A stretch of DNA of 64,000 nucleotides from Clostridiales bacterium. Its GTDB lineage: Bacteria; Bacillota; Clostridia; Lachnospirales; Lachnospiraceae. Shown one piece after another: positions 7,357 through 16,187 of the stretch; positions within the stretch are counted from its first letter, which is position 1; every line of letters starts with the position of its first letter. The position numbers were made by a program, and so were the translations under genes. Location: positions 62,001-126,000 of the forward strand of contig JAHAJA010000002.1 of assembly GCA_018372435.1 (NCBI GenBank), written 5' to 3'. The notes below the pieces were generated by a model. That model made no database searches. It had not been told where the DNA came from and worked only from the letters and a program-made list of their open reading frames with translations.

Positions 7357-9012
7357 ATGAAGAAAAAATATTATTTTCTTATCGGTATTATTGTTCTGTT
7401 ACTAATAGTTGGAATTCTACTAGTTACAAATGATAGTCTTAAGGACAAAATTTATTTGAATTACTACACTTCAATTAAAGCAGGGGAATCTATTGGAGAG
7501 CAGATTCATGTAGTTGATAATAAAAAAGATGTGTCCATGTGGAATACTGACTTACAGAACACAATTGAGAAGAAGATAGCTAAAGAAGCAAAAAAAGCTA
7601 CTTTTGATGACCCATTCATTATCTATAATCCATATGGTACGAATACATGCGCTGTGAATGTATACTACACAACGAAAGAAGCAACGAGTATGGAATATAC
7701 AATTTCAGTAGATGAAGAAGGAATACCTGAATTCACAAGAACGGCTTATAATGGACAAGAAACTGGGACAACTAAGACACATGAGTATCAAATCATAGGT
7801 CTTATACCAAATGAAGTTAACACGGTAACAATGAGAAGTAAAAATAGTGAGGGTGAAGTTGTTGATGAATATACATTTACTATAACAATGAAAGGCCTTG
7901 TAACAGATAGTCAATCAAAGCTTGAAATAACAGAAGGAGATAGTACTCAAGAAATTTCTGAAGGTTTATATGCGGTTTTAGGACATGATAAAGCATATAA
8001 TGCAAATGTATATATCTATGATAACGATGGAATTATCCGTTCGGAATTACCATTAAGGGGTTATCGTTCGGACCGCATCTTATTTATTAATGACACAATG
8101 GTTTATTCATATGATTTTAATAAATTAGTGTTCGTTAATCGATTGGGTAAAATAGTAAGAAAGATTAATCTTGGAAATTACGAATTACATCATGATTTTG
8201 AATATGATGAAATTAACAATACCATTCTATTATTGGCGAATGAGCTAGGCACTGATACTATCGAAGATGTTATTATACGTGTTGATTTAGAAGATGGAGC
8301 AGTCACTAAATTAGTAGATATGAAAGACTTAATGCCTGAAGCTAAGGCAATGGCTGTAGAACCAGAAGAAGGAAATACGTATGGTGGAGATGAATTAGAC
8401 TGGATTCACCTTAACACTCTTGATATAATTGATGGGAAAGATCTAATCTTAAGTTCTAGGGAATACAGTACGATAATTCGTTTAAACAATGTATATGAAC
8501 AACCAGAAATTGCTTACTTTATCTCTGATGAAACAGTTTGGAATGGTACGGTATACGAAGATTATATGTTAGATAAGGTGGGAGATTTCGTTTCACAAGC
8601 AGGGCAACATACAGTAACCTACTTTGAAGACCCATCGTTACCTGATAATCAATATTATTTATATATGTTTAATAATAACTATAAAGGTGCAAGAACAAGA
8701 CCAGATTTTGATTGGTCAGCTTATGTAGGTGCGGGAACTTACTCTAAAGGCGATAATTCTTACCTATATCAATATTTGGTTGATGAGGAAAATGGTACGT
8801 ACGAGTTAGTAAAAAAAGTTGCACTACCTTATTCAAGTATTGTAAGCTCGACACAATACTATAAGGAAAATCTTGTAACAAGCTCTGGTATGTCACATTG
8901 CTTTAATGAATATGATTCAGAAGGCAAGCTAATACGTGAATATAAGTATTCTGCAGAAAAATACGCATATCGTGTCTTGAAATATAGTTTTGATTCTTTC
9001 TGGTTTGAATAA
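7357..9012 (+). CDS. Membrane-anchored arylsulfate sulfotransferase (ASST family)
   Basis: The 551-residue protein has an uncleaved-looking N-terminal helix (residues 4-24), an N-terminal beta domain with the LIPNEVNTVTMRSKNSEG motif of ASST proteins, and a beta-propeller. Residues matching the known active site (His252, His356, Arg374 and catalytic His436 in the enzyme of uropathogenic Escherichia coli) can be placed at His278/279 (HHD), His351 (WIHLN), Arg368 (SSRE) and His418 (GQHTV). ASST moves sulfate from one phenol to another without PAPS, outside the cytoplasm. AAAGGAGAGG lies 8 nt before the ATG. There is no dsbA/dsbB-like partner beside it; the gene stands alone after a terminator. 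Confidence 0.87.
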   Translation: MKKKYYFLIGIIVLLLIVGILLVTNDSLKDKIYLNYYTSIKAGESIGEQIHVVDNKKDVSMWNTDLQNTIEKKIAKEAKKATFDDPFIIYNPYGTNTCAVNVYYTTKEATSMEYTISVDEEGIPEFTRTAYNGQETGTTKTHEYQIIGLIPNEVNTVTMRSKNSEGEVVDEYTFTITMKGLVTDSQSKLEITEGDSTQEISEGLYAVLGHDKAYNANVYIYDNDGIIRSELPLRGYRSDRILFINDTMVYSYDFNKLVFVNRLGKIVRKINLGNYELHHDFEYDEINNTILLLANELGTDTIEDVIIRVDLEDGAVTKLVDMKDLMPEAKAMAVEPEEGNTYGGDELDWIHLNTLDIIDGKDLILSSREYSTIIRLNNVYEQPEIAYFISDETVWNGTVYEDYMLDKVGDFVSQAGQHTVTYFEDPSLPDNQYYLYMFNNNYKGARTRPDFDWSAYVGAGTYSKGDNSYLYQYLVDEENGTYELVKKVALPYSSIVSSTQYYKENLVTSSGMSHCFNEYDSEGKLIREYKYSAEKYAYRVLKYSFDSFWFE

Positions 9013-9180
9013 GTAGTAGTAATAATTGTAGAGAATACATTTTAATTATAAAATATGTGTTATAATATTCTTAATAACGTACTAGGAGAAAAAACATGAT
9101 CTGTATATGTTAGTGACATTGGATTATTGGATTATGACTTAGTTTACGTATAAAATTTATGATGAATAGTTAGGAGTATT

Positions 9181-9495
9181 ATGAAAATTATAATGTATGG
9201 TGCGCCAATATGTGGTGATTGCGTTATTGCAAAAGAAAGATTATTAACAAAGGAAGATATAGTACTTGATTATCGTAATATCATTGAGTCTACGTCCGTA
9301 TTGAAAGAATTCTTGGCTTATAGAGATAAGGAAGCAATATTTGATGAAGTGAAGGCTAATGGTAAAATTGGAATTCCATTTTTCTTATTAGAAGATGGAA
9401 CCAAAACATTCCAAATTGATTCTTACGTTGATGTAGATTTGACATCTGATAATAAGATACAAGCTTGTTCTCTTGATGGAAAAGGTAATTGCTAG
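9181..9495 (+). CDS. Glutaredoxin-like thioredoxin-fold protein
   Basis: The 104-residue protein has a CGDC motif at Cys11-Cys14 after the first beta strand (KIIMYGAPIC) and a cis-proline segment GIPFFLLEDG, both typical of glutaredoxin-related proteins. It is longer in the middle than a classical glutaredoxin. It probably acts as a cytoplasmic thiol-disulfide reductant; the substrate is unknown. AGGAG lies only 4 nt before the ATG. It forms its own short unit closed by a terminator. Confidence 0.82.
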   Translation: MKIIMYGAPICGDCVIAKERLLTKEDIVLDYRNIIESTSVLKEFLAYRDKEAIFDEVKANGKIGIPFFLLEDGTKTFQIDSYVDVDLTSDNKIQACSLDGKGNC

Positions 9496-9518
9496 GTTGA
9501 AGATTTAATAGTTTAACG

Positions 9519-9564
9519 AAAGGTTATAATAAGTTTTTATAAAAGGCTTGTTATAGCCTTTTTT
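9519..9564 (+). terminator. Rho-independent terminator after the glutaredoxin-like gene
   Basis: AAAGGTTATAATAAG (9519-9533) pairs with CTTGTTATAGCCTTT with two G-U pairs, followed by a run of T to 9564. Confidence 0.85.
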
Positions 9565-9629
9565 GTAATTTTAATAGACAGGACGAATGCCATAAAATGG
9601 CGTTATATGTCTAAAGTGATTAATTTCAT

Positions 9630-9658
9630 TTGTATTTTGTAAATGATTATATTATAAT
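9630..9658 (+). promoter_or_regulatory. Candidate promoter for cheV
   Basis: TTGTAT (9630-9635) and a perfect TATAAT (9653-9658) are separated by 17 nt, 105 nt before the start codon. Confidence 0.5.
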
Positions 9659-9763
9659 TAAAGTAGAATACTCTATAACTTTTCGGGAGTGTGTAAGTGA
9701 ATAGTTACAATATACATATATCATGTTAGAGAAAATGAGAATATATAAAGTGGAGGATAGATT

Positions 9764-10663
9764 ATGGAAACTGGAATATTATTAGAAAGTGGAACGAATG
9801 AGTTAGAGATTCTTGAATTTAAAGTTGGATCAAACTATTATGGTATTAATGTAGCAAAGATTAAAGAGATTTTATCATATAAGGAACCAACTTCAATACC
9901 AAATGCACATCCATGTGTGGAGGGAATCTTTATGCCAAGAGATGTAATCATCTCTATTATTGATTTAGCAAAAAATCTTAATTTGGCTCCATCTACAGAT
10001 AAATCAAAAGATATGTATATAGTAACGAATTTTAATAATCTTAATATTGCGTTCCATGTACATGGAGTTGTGGGAATTCATCGTGTATCTTGGGCAGATA
10101 TTATCAAGCCAGATGATACGGTTAATTCTGCTGGATTAGGTGTAGCTACTGGTATTATTAAGATAGAGAATAGATTAATTGTTATTCTTGATTTTGAAAA
10201 AATTGTATCGGATATTAATCCAGAAACAGGATTACGTGTTTCTGATATTGCTCATCTAGGAGAGAGAGAGCGTAACAATGCGCCTATTTTAATGGCTGAG
10301 GATTCACCTTTACTTGGCAAACTAATCTATGACAGCTTAGCGAAAGCTGGATATACTAATATTAAGAGGTTTAATGATGGTTTAGCAGCTTGGAATCAAT
10401 TATCTGAGTATAAAACAAATGGAACTATTAAAGAGAATGTTCATTGTGTAATTACGGATATTGAAATGCCACAGATGGATGGACACAGATTAACTAAGTT
10501 AATCAAAGATGATAATGAATTAAAAGAAGTTCCTGTAATTATCTTCTCATCATTAATTAATGATGAAATGAGAAGAAAAGGGGAATCATTAGGAGCAGAT
10601 GCACAGTTAACGAAACCTGAAATTGGTAAGCTTGTTGGTGCTGTAGACAAGTTGATTTATTAA
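9764..10663 (+). CDS. cheV: Chemotaxis coupling protein CheV (CheW domain fused to receiver)
   Basis: The 299-residue protein has an N-terminal CheW-like domain (about 12-155: ILEFKVGSNYYGINVAKIKEIL, HPCVEGIFMPRDVIISIIDL) and a receiver domain (about 175-299) with the acidic pair MAEDSP, phospho-acceptor Asp232 in VITDIEMPQMDG, and the KP pair in QLTKPEIG. CheV couples receptors to the CheA kinase and its receiver serves in adaptation, so the cell is expected to be chemotactic. No other che gene is near; it is a single-gene unit with its own promoter candidate and terminator. Confidence 0.94.
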   Translation: METGILLESGTNELEILEFKVGSNYYGINVAKIKEILSYKEPTSIPNAHPCVEGIFMPRDVIISIIDLAKNLNLAPSTDKSKDMYIVTNFNNLNIAFHVHGVVGIHRVSWADIIKPDDTVNSAGLGVATGIIKIENRLIVILDFEKIVSDINPETGLRVSDIAHLGERERNNAPILMAEDSPLLGKLIYDSLAKAGYTNIKRFNDGLAAWNQLSEYKTNGTIKENVHCVITDIEMPQMDGHRLTKLIKDDNELKEVPVIIFSSLINDEMRRKGESLGADAQLTKPEIGKLVGAVDKLIY

Positions 10664-10682
10664 TTAAAATTCTTATAAAAAG

Positions 10683-10704
10683 AGGCTGTTGCGACAGCCT
10701 TTTT
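10683..10704 (+). terminator. Rho-independent terminator after cheV
   Basis: AGGCTGT (10683-10689), loop TGCG, ACAGCCT (10694-10700) and four T. Confidence 0.9.
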
Positions 10705-10814
10705 CTATGAAAAGATGTTATTTAATAACTTTTCATTTATGTGAAGTTAAGTTAGAATGAAACTTGGCTCTGAGATGTTGCAGAATGAAAGAATTGAAAT
10801 GAAGTGAGGCATAT

Positions 10815-11645
10815 ATGGATAATCAAATGGACTTAATTAAAAGTAAAATAGAAGAAGCAGAATTTATATTAGTTGGTTGTGGACTAGGTTTTGAAACTAT
10901 AGGATCTTTTGAAGAAGCAGAGATCTATAAACCACTTTCTGAGTTGGGCATTAACGGAAAAGCCAAACTATTAGAAGAACTACACGATGAAGAAGCTGTT
11001 AATTGGATTCATCAGGTACTTGTAAATTACTTCAATAAAGAACATACATTACAAGCATATTCTAATTTATATGAATTAATCAAAGACAAGAATTATTTTG
11101 TATTATCTATGAATACGAGTGAATTAATAATGCAATCTGGTTTAGACCATAGCAAGATTGTAATGCCTTGTGGCAATGAGGGAGTATTTCAATGTAGTAA
11201 GTCTTGTACGCATGATATTCATCCTAATAGAGATTACGTTTTGAACTTTGTCGAGCAACTACCAGATATTATGGGAGCGGTTAAATCAGGAAAATCAATT
11301 AAAGAATATTTACCATATTGTAAGGAATGTAGTGAACCATTCACTTTTAATGTAAGAGCTAATGTAGATAGTTATGTAGAAGAAGGATATCTTACACAAT
11401 GGCAAAATTACATGCAGTGGTTATCACGTACACTTAATAGAAAACTGTTGTTAATAGAGCTAGAAGTTGATTTTACTTTACCTTCGTTAATTCGTTGGCC
11501 ATTTGAAAAAAATGCTTATCTTAATAACAAAGCATACTTAATTCGAGTAAACCATCAATTTCCACAATTAGCTGAAGAAATCAGTGGAAAAGGTATATCA
11601 GTTAGCATGACTGCTGATGAATTTTTGGAAGTAGTAAATAAGTAA
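10815..11645 (+). CDS. Divergent SIR2 (sirtuin)-like protein
   Basis: The 276-residue protein follows the sirtuin order: an N-terminal glycine-rich nucleotide loop (ILVGCGLGFET, 18-28), an LSMNTSELIMQSGL segment where sirtuins have the TxNxD motif, a GNEGVFQC segment, and a four-cysteine zinc site (Cys127, Cys131, Cys169, Cys172), then NVRANVD and the LLLIELEVDFTLPSLIRWPFE block. The canonical catalytic His of deacetylase sirtuins is not visible; the GNEGVFQC region resembles the class linked to macrodomains (SirTM), but no macrodomain or lipoyl gene is nearby. It may have NAD-dependent ADP-ribosyl or deacylase activity, or none. GTGAGG precedes the ATG. Confidence 0.72.
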   Translation: MDNQMDLIKSKIEEAEFILVGCGLGFETIGSFEEAEIYKPLSELGINGKAKLLEELHDEEAVNWIHQVLVNYFNKEHTLQAYSNLYELIKDKNYFVLSMNTSELIMQSGLDHSKIVMPCGNEGVFQCSKSCTHDIHPNRDYVLNFVEQLPDIMGAVKSGKSIKEYLPYCKECSEPFTFNVRANVDSYVEEGYLTQWQNYMQWLSRTLNRKLLLIELEVDFTLPSLIRWPFEKNAYLNNKAYLIRVNHQFPQLAEEISGKGISVSMTADEFLEVVNK

Positions 11646-11705
11646 CAGAACTCTTAAAAAAGCCTATTTATCGGCAAAATTCAACTTAATTCCGTTTCAT
11701 TTTAG

Positions 11706-11734
11706 TTGTTAAATAAATACTTATGTGGTAATAT
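11706..11734 (+). promoter_or_regulatory. Weak candidate promoter for the zinc-ribbon repeat protein
   Basis: TTGTTA (11706-11711) and TAATAT (11729-11734) are separated by 17 nt and lie 34 nt before the start codon. Confidence 0.35.
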
Positions 11735-11767
11735 AAGAGAGAATAAAACTAGTTTGGAGGTGGATAG

Positions 11768-13645
11768 ATGGGTAAATGTAAGATTTGTGGAACTGGAATT
11801 GAAGATACGGAAGAAATGTGTGAGGATTGTAAAGCACTTGATGACGTTGATTTAATAAAAAGTGATGATGAGTTAGAAGAACTGCTTAATTCAGTTATGC
11901 ATTCCCATACTAGTTATCCGAATAATGATGGCGATAGTTTCCTATCATCAGTTGAGATGACAATTGATCCGATTAAAGAGATAGATAATCAGAAAGACTC
12001 AGATGAGATTTCTGTACAGTTAGACAGTATTGCGAATGATTTGTTAGAAGAATACAGTTTACAAGATGGACAAGATGAAGTCGTACCTTCAAGGAAAGTG
12101 TCCTCTGACTTAAATATACAGTCAAGTTATAATCATGAAGATGAGGAACCATTATCAGTTGATACTGTATCAAATGAAGAGGAAGAACCATTCTCTATTG
12201 ATGCACTATCAAATGAAGAGGAAGAACCATTCTCTATTGATGCACTATCAAACGAAGAGGAAGAACCATTCTCGATGGATGCACTATCAAACGAAGAGGA
12301 AGAACCATTCTCGATGGATGCACTATCTAGTGAGGAGGAAGAGCCATTCTCAATGGATACACTATCTAATGAGGAGGAAGAACCATTCTCGATGGATACA
12401 CTATCTAGTGAGGAGGAAGAGCCATTCTCGATGGATACACTATCTAATGAGGAGGAGGAACCATTCTCAATGGATACTCTATCAGGCGAAGAAGAGGATA
12501 CTTTTTCAATTGATTCCTTAACGATAGAAGATGAATCATCTGAAATAGAAGAGCCGTTTGCGATTGATTCCTTTATGGATGAGGCAGAATCGGATTCGGC
12601 AAACTCGAATACGGATTCATCTATATCCGCGGTACATGGTGAAGAGACGGTTCGAGTGGATAATGATTTGTACGCAGGCATACCAGGATTTGAAGGCATA
12701 TTCGATGGAATTGAGGATGATGACAAAGAAGCCTCAAGTGTAAGTGATATCTTTGCTGACGTTCTTGGAACGGTTTCAAATTATGGCGCTGATGAAGAAG
12801 AGAATAACGGTACCAAATCGGAGAAAGATGAGAAGAAGTCTTCTAAGAAAAAGTCATCTAAGAAAAAGAAGGACTTCATAAAAGGACTGTTTGAAAATAT
12901 CAATAATGAAGAGACTGAAAAAGAGTTTCTTAAAGAGAAAGAGTTAGCTGAAGTTAACGCTGTTCAAAAAGCAGCTAAGAAAGAACAAAAGATTGCAGAT
13001 GCTGCTGCTAAGAAAGCAAAAAAAGCAGAAGCAAAAAAATCAAAATTAGCTGTTAAGGCTGCCAAAAAAGCTGCTAAAAAAGCAGAGATTGAAAGTAAGT
13101 TAGCAGAAGAAGAACAAGATCATAGTAAAATTAACAAAAAGGGTGCAACAGTTGTGTTTGTAGCATTCGCTGCGTTATGTGCAATTGTTATTCTCGGAAC
13201 GAATACTTTTTCATATTCAGCAAGCATTGGCCAAGCAGAGGATTATTTCGCAAGAAAGAAGTATACTAAGGCTTATAAGGAAATCAGTGGCGTTGATATT
13301 AAGAAAGATGATCAAGAATTAGCTAATAAGATCAAAACAGTAATGTATGTGAATAAAGAATATGATTCCTATAATAATTATTATGCAATTCAATATTATG
13401 CGGAGGCATTGAACTCTTTGTTAAACGGTCTTACTAAATATGATGTGTATCTCGATCAAGCAAGTGAATTAGGTGTTAAATCGGATTTACAGTATGTTAA
13501 GTCTCAGATACTTGAAGAGTTACAAGAAAAATATAACCTTGATGAAGATGGTGCTAAGAAGATCACAAGCATTGAAGATCAAGAAAAATATAGTGATAAA
13601 GTGTTTGCTATAGCAGAAAAGTTAGTAGCAAATAAGAAAAAATAA
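11768..13645 (+). CDS. Zinc-ribbon membrane protein with acidic 13-residue tandem repeats
   Basis: The 625-residue protein starts with a zinc-ribbon motif (CKICGTG... CEDC, residues 4-21). A very acidic Ser/Glu region follows, with nine tandem copies of a 13-residue unit of the form SNEEEEPFSMDAL (residues 135-251) and degenerate copies on either side. Next come a Lys/Ala-rich, probably coiled-coil segment (about 350-455), one transmembrane helix (about 460-478) and a C-terminal domain of about 145 residues. With no signal peptide, the repeats should be cytoplasmic and the C-terminus outside. I do not recognise a family; DnaJ-like and regulatory roles are possible but unsupported. TGGAGGTGG precedes the ATG. 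Confidence 0.8.
   Translation: MGKCKICGTGIEDTEEMCEDCKALDDVDLIKSDDELEELLNSVMHSHTSYPNNDGDSFLSSVEMTIDPIKEIDNQKDSDEISVQLDSIANDLLEEYSLQDGQDEVVPSRKVSSDLNIQSSYNHEDEEPLSVDTVSNEEEEPFSIDALSNEEEEPFSIDALSNEEEEPFSMDALSNEEEEPFSMDALSSEEEEPFSMDTLSNEEEEPFSMDTLSSEEEEPFSMDTLSNEEEEPFSMDTLSGEEEDTFSIDSLTIEDESSEIEEPFAIDSFMDEAESDSANSNTDSSISAVHGEETVRVDNDLYAGIPGFEGIFDGIEDDDKEASSVSDIFADVLGTVSNYGADEEENNGTKSEKDEKKSSKKKSSKKKKDFIKGLFENINNEETEKEFLKEKELAEVNAVQKAAKKEQKIADAAAKKAKKAEAKKSKLAVKAAKKAAKKAEIESKLAEEEQDHSKINKKGATVVFVAFAALCAIVILGTNTFSYSASIGQAEDYFARKKYTKAYKEISGVDIKKDDQELANKIKTVMYVNKEYDSYNNYYAIQYYAEALNSLLNGLTKYDVYLDQASELGVKSDLQYVKSQILEELQEKYNLDEDGAKKITSIEDQEKYSDKVFAIAEKLVANKKK
12170..12520 (+). repeat. Nine-unit, 39-bp coding minisatellite
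   Basis: Units begin at 12170, 12209, 12248, 12287, 12326, 12365, 12404, 12443 and 12482, each 13 codons and in frame. The units differ by synonymous and a few amino-acid changes (Asn/Ser after the first Ser, Ile/Met, Ala/Thr), with AGT/AAT types alternating in the later copies, as expected from repeat-unit duplication. The last unit is the most divergent. Confidence 0.95.
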
Positions 13646-13692
13646 CAAGGTAAGTATATTGTAAAATTGATTCTGATGTATTAGAATATGAT

Positions 13693-13734
13693 ATGTGGCA
13701 GGATGAAAGAGGAGTTTCATTCATCTTGCCACAT
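13693..13734 (+). terminator. Stem-loop between the repeat protein gene and hisH
   Basis: ATGTGGCAGGATGAA (13693-13707) pairs with TTCATCTTGCCACAT (13720-13734) with one mismatch and a 12-nt loop. Only a weak T-rich tail follows. Its position argues against the longer hisH frame that starts at 13688. Confidence 0.6.
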
Positions 13735-13786
13735 TCTTATACCTATACAATTTAATACACTACTACAACAAAGTAAAGGAAGGGGC

Positions 13787-14407
13787 ATGAAAATGATTGC
13801 TATTATAGATTATGATGCTGGTAATCTTAAAAGTGTAGAAAAAGCATTGCAACATCTTGGTGAAGAGGTAGTTATTACACGTAATCATGATGAAATTGAG
13901 AAAGCAGATAAGGTTATATTACCAGGAGTAGGTGCTTTTGGAGATGCAATGGAAAAATTACACCATTACAAATTAGTTGATACTATTAAAAAAGTAGTGG
14001 CTAAGAAGACACCTTTACTAGGAATATGCCTTGGATTACAACTTCTATTTGAAAGAAGCGATGAGACAGATGGTGTTGAAGGATTGTCAATTCTGAAAGG
14101 AGAAATCGTTCGAATTCCAGATAAAGAAGGGTTGAAAATCCCGCACATAGGTTGGAATTCACTTCATCTAACTAAGGATTCAAAACTATTTGAGGGACTA
14201 GATCAAGATTCCTATGTATATTTTGTACATTCCTATTACTTACGAGCTGAGTACGCAGAAGATGTTGTAGCTACAACAGATTATAGTACAACATTAGATG
14301 TTGCAGTTGAGAAAGAGAATGTGTATGCTTGTCAATTTCACCCTGAGAAGAGTGGTGACGTTGGCTTAATGATACTTAAGAATTTTGCTAATATTGGGAA
14401 GGAGTAG
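13787..14407 (+). CDS. hisH: Imidazole glycerol phosphate synthase, glutaminase subunit HisH
   Basis: The protein is a class I glutamine amidotransferase with nucleophile Cys81 in LLGICLGLQLLF and the His185/Glu187 pair in CQFHPEKS. It releases ammonia from glutamine for HisF, producing IGP and AICAR in histidine synthesis. The open frame extends upstream to 13688, but the family N-terminus (MIAIIDYDAGNLKSV) and the AAAGGAAGGGG site place the start at the ATG at 13787 or 13793. hisF follows after 3 nt. The rest of the histidine pathway is not in the window. Confidence 0.95.
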   Translation: MKMIAIIDYDAGNLKSVEKALQHLGEEVVITRNHDEIEKADKVILPGVGAFGDAMEKLHHYKLVDTIKKVVAKKTPLLGICLGLQLLFERSDETDGVEGLSILKGEIVRIPDKEGLKIPHIGWNSLHLTKDSKLFEGLDQDSYVYFVHSYYLRAEYAEDVVATTDYSTTLDVAVEKENVYACQFHPEKSGDVGLMILKNFANIGKE

Positions 14408-14410
14408 TCT

Positions 14411-15172
14411 ATGTTTACAAAAAGAATTATCCCTTGTCTAGATGTACATAATGGTAGAGTTGTAAAGGGAATAAACTTTGTTAATCTTAGAGATGCAGGA
14501 GATCCGGTTGAAGTTGGTTATGCCTATGGTAAAGCTGGAGCAGATGAACTTGTTTTCTTAGATATTACTGCTTCAAGTGATGCCCGTACGATTAAGCTTG
14601 ATATGGTACGTCGTGTAGCAGAAACGGTATTCATACCTTTTACTGTAGGTGGTGGTATTAGAACGGTAGAAGATTTTAAAGTTATATTGCGCGAGGGAGC
14701 AGATAAAGTTGCTGTGAACTCAGCAGCTATACAAAACCCCAATCTAATATCAGAGGCAGCTTTAAAGTTTGGAAATCAATGTGTGGTAGTTGCTATTGAT
14801 GCTAAGAAAAGAGCCGATGGTAGTGGCTGGAACATCTTTAAAAACGGTGGTCGTGTTGATATGGGAATAGATGCTGTTGAATGGGCTATGAAAGCGAATG
14901 AACTTGGTGCAGGAGAAATTTTACTTACTAGCATGGATTGTGATGGCACTAAGAATGGATATGATATCGAACTAACAAGAACAATATCTGAGAATGTATC
15001 AATTCCTGTAATTGCTTCAGGTGGAGCCGGAACAACGGAGCATTTTTATGACGCATTAACGGAAGGGAAAGCAGATGCAGCACTTGCAGCATCATTATTC
15101 CATTATAAAGAATTAGAGATTAATGAAGTAAAACAATATCTTAGAAGTAGAGAAGTAAGTGTAAGGTTATAA
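14411..15172 (+). CDS. hisF: Imidazole glycerol phosphate synthase, cyclase subunit HisF
   Basis: The 253-residue (beta/alpha)8 barrel shows both catalytic aspartates: Asp11 in IIPCLDVHNGRVVKG and Asp130 in VVVAIDAKK. The phosphate-binding loops FTVGGGIRT and IASGGAG are present. With HisH it converts PRFAR to IGP and AICAR. The gene lies 3 nt after hisH with a GGAAGGAG site inside the end of hisH, so the pair is one operon. Confidence 0.97.
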   Translation: MFTKRIIPCLDVHNGRVVKGINFVNLRDAGDPVEVGYAYGKAGADELVFLDITASSDARTIKLDMVRRVAETVFIPFTVGGGIRTVEDFKVILREGADKVAVNSAAIQNPNLISEAALKFGNQCVVVAIDAKKRADGSGWNIFKNGGRVDMGIDAVEWAMKANELGAGEILLTSMDCDGTKNGYDIELTRTISENVSIPVIASGGAGTTEHFYDALTEGKADAALAASLFHYKELEINEVKQYLRSREVSVRL

Positions 15173-15181
15173 CCTTTTTTT
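15163..15181 (+). terminator. Short terminator overlapping the hisF stop codon
   Basis: The palindrome AAGGTTATAACCTT (15163-15176) is followed by a T run to 15181. The stem includes the TAA stop. Confidence 0.55.
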
Positions 15182-15223
15182 ATTCTTGAAGATTAGACAT
15201 TTGTAAACTCTTTGGTTACTTGT

Positions 15224-15252
15224 TTGACATAGCCTTTTTATAATGCTAATAT
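15224..15252 (+). promoter_or_regulatory. Candidate promoter for ung
   Basis: A perfect TTGACA (15224-15229) is followed after 17 nt by TAATAT (15247-15252). A TATAAT at 15250 would give a 20-nt spacer. Confidence 0.55.
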
Positions 15253-15361
15253 AATATTGTCGAATTTTATGTTTATCCAACACTTACCTTAATTGTAGGG
15301 AGGGATAAATTAATAGAATGTAAGGTCTGTTAATACTATAGATTGCATGAGGAGAATTCAA

Positions 15362-16045
15362 ATGTCAATGATTACGAATGATTGGCTAGATTCCTTAGAT
15401 GGGGAATTTAAAAAGCCATATTATAAAGAACTTTATCAATTTGTAAAAGAGGAGTATCAAAACAAGATTATTTACCCACCTGTGGATGATATCTTTAATG
15501 CCTTTCATTTTACACCATTAAGTGAAGTGAAAGTGCTTTTACTTGGACAGGATCCATACCATAATGTAAATCAGGCTCATGGATTATCGTTTTCTGTATT
15601 ACCATCACAGAAGGATATTCCACCTTCATTACAGAACATATATAAGGAATTGCATGACGACTGCGGTTGTTATATTCCTAATAATGGTTACCTTAAGAAG
15701 TGGGCGGATCAAGGAGTATTGTTATTGAATACAGTGCTTACAGTACAAGCGCATCAAGCAAATTCCCATCAAGGAAGAGGTTGGGAGAAGTTTACCGATG
15801 CTGTAATTCAAGCCGTAAATGCGCAGGATAGACCTATTGTATATTTTCTTTGGGGTAGACCTGCCCAGTCAAAGAAAAAGATGTTAACAAATCCTAAGCA
15901 TCTAATTCTAGAGTCACCTCATCCAAGTCCATTATCTTCATATCGAGGATTTTTTGGTAGTAAACCATTCTCTAAGGCAAACGAATTCTTTAAACAACAT
16001 GGGATTGAACCAATTGATTGGCAAATAGAAAACATAAATGAATAA
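15362..16045 (+). CDS. ung: Uracil-DNA glycosylase (family 1)
   Basis: The 227-residue enzyme shows motif A, LLLGQDPYHNVNQAHGLSFSV, with catalytic Asp64, and motif B, ESPHPSPLS, with His187; both fall at the same numbers as in the Escherichia coli enzyme. It removes uracil from DNA to start base-excision repair. I chose the ATG at 15362, 7 nt after GAGGAG; the ATG at 15347 would overlap that site. It is a monocistronic gene with its own promoter candidate and terminator. Confidence 0.97.
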   Translation: MSMITNDWLDSLDGEFKKPYYKELYQFVKEEYQNKIIYPPVDDIFNAFHFTPLSEVKVLLLGQDPYHNVNQAHGLSFSVLPSQKDIPPSLQNIYKELHDDCGCYIPNNGYLKKWADQGVLLLNTVLTVQAHQANSHQGRGWEKFTDAVIQAVNAQDRPIVYFLWGRPAQSKKKMLTNPKHLILESPHPSPLSSYRGFFGSKPFSKANEFFKQHGIEPIDWQIENINE

Positions 16046-16057
16046 ATAAAAAAAGGT

Positions 16058-16112
16058 AAAATGTGAAAAAACTGTGAAACGTATAAACGTTCACAGTTTT
16101 TTCGCATTTTTT
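16058..16112 (+). terminator. Strong terminator after ung
   Basis: AATGTGAAAAAACTGTGAA (from 16060) pairs with TTCACAGTTTTTTCGCATT, followed by T residues. The flanks AATAAATAAA and TTTATTTATT can extend the stem outward to about 16041-16120. Confidence 0.85.
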
Positions 16113-16187
16113 ATTTATTATGTAGTTGGCGTAATAGAGTGCGTCAGCAAGGTGGGATTTATTTCTATAAAAAAGGAGGAGTTACTT

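Noticed and set aside
12133..12726. 197-codon minus-strand frame and 128-codon + frame over the 39-bp repeats
   Set aside because: A repeat of 13 codons keeps all frames open; only the long + frame has a start with ribosome-binding site, a zinc ribbon and a membrane helix.
13688..13786. N-terminal extension of hisH
   Set aside because: It covers the stem-loop of the preceding gene and precedes the proper ribosome-binding site; HisH proteins start at MIAIIDYDAGN.
16074..16187. N-terminal extension of the ABC ATPase
   Set aside because: It lies in the ung terminator; a TTG with a perfect AAGGAGG gives the normal family N-terminus.
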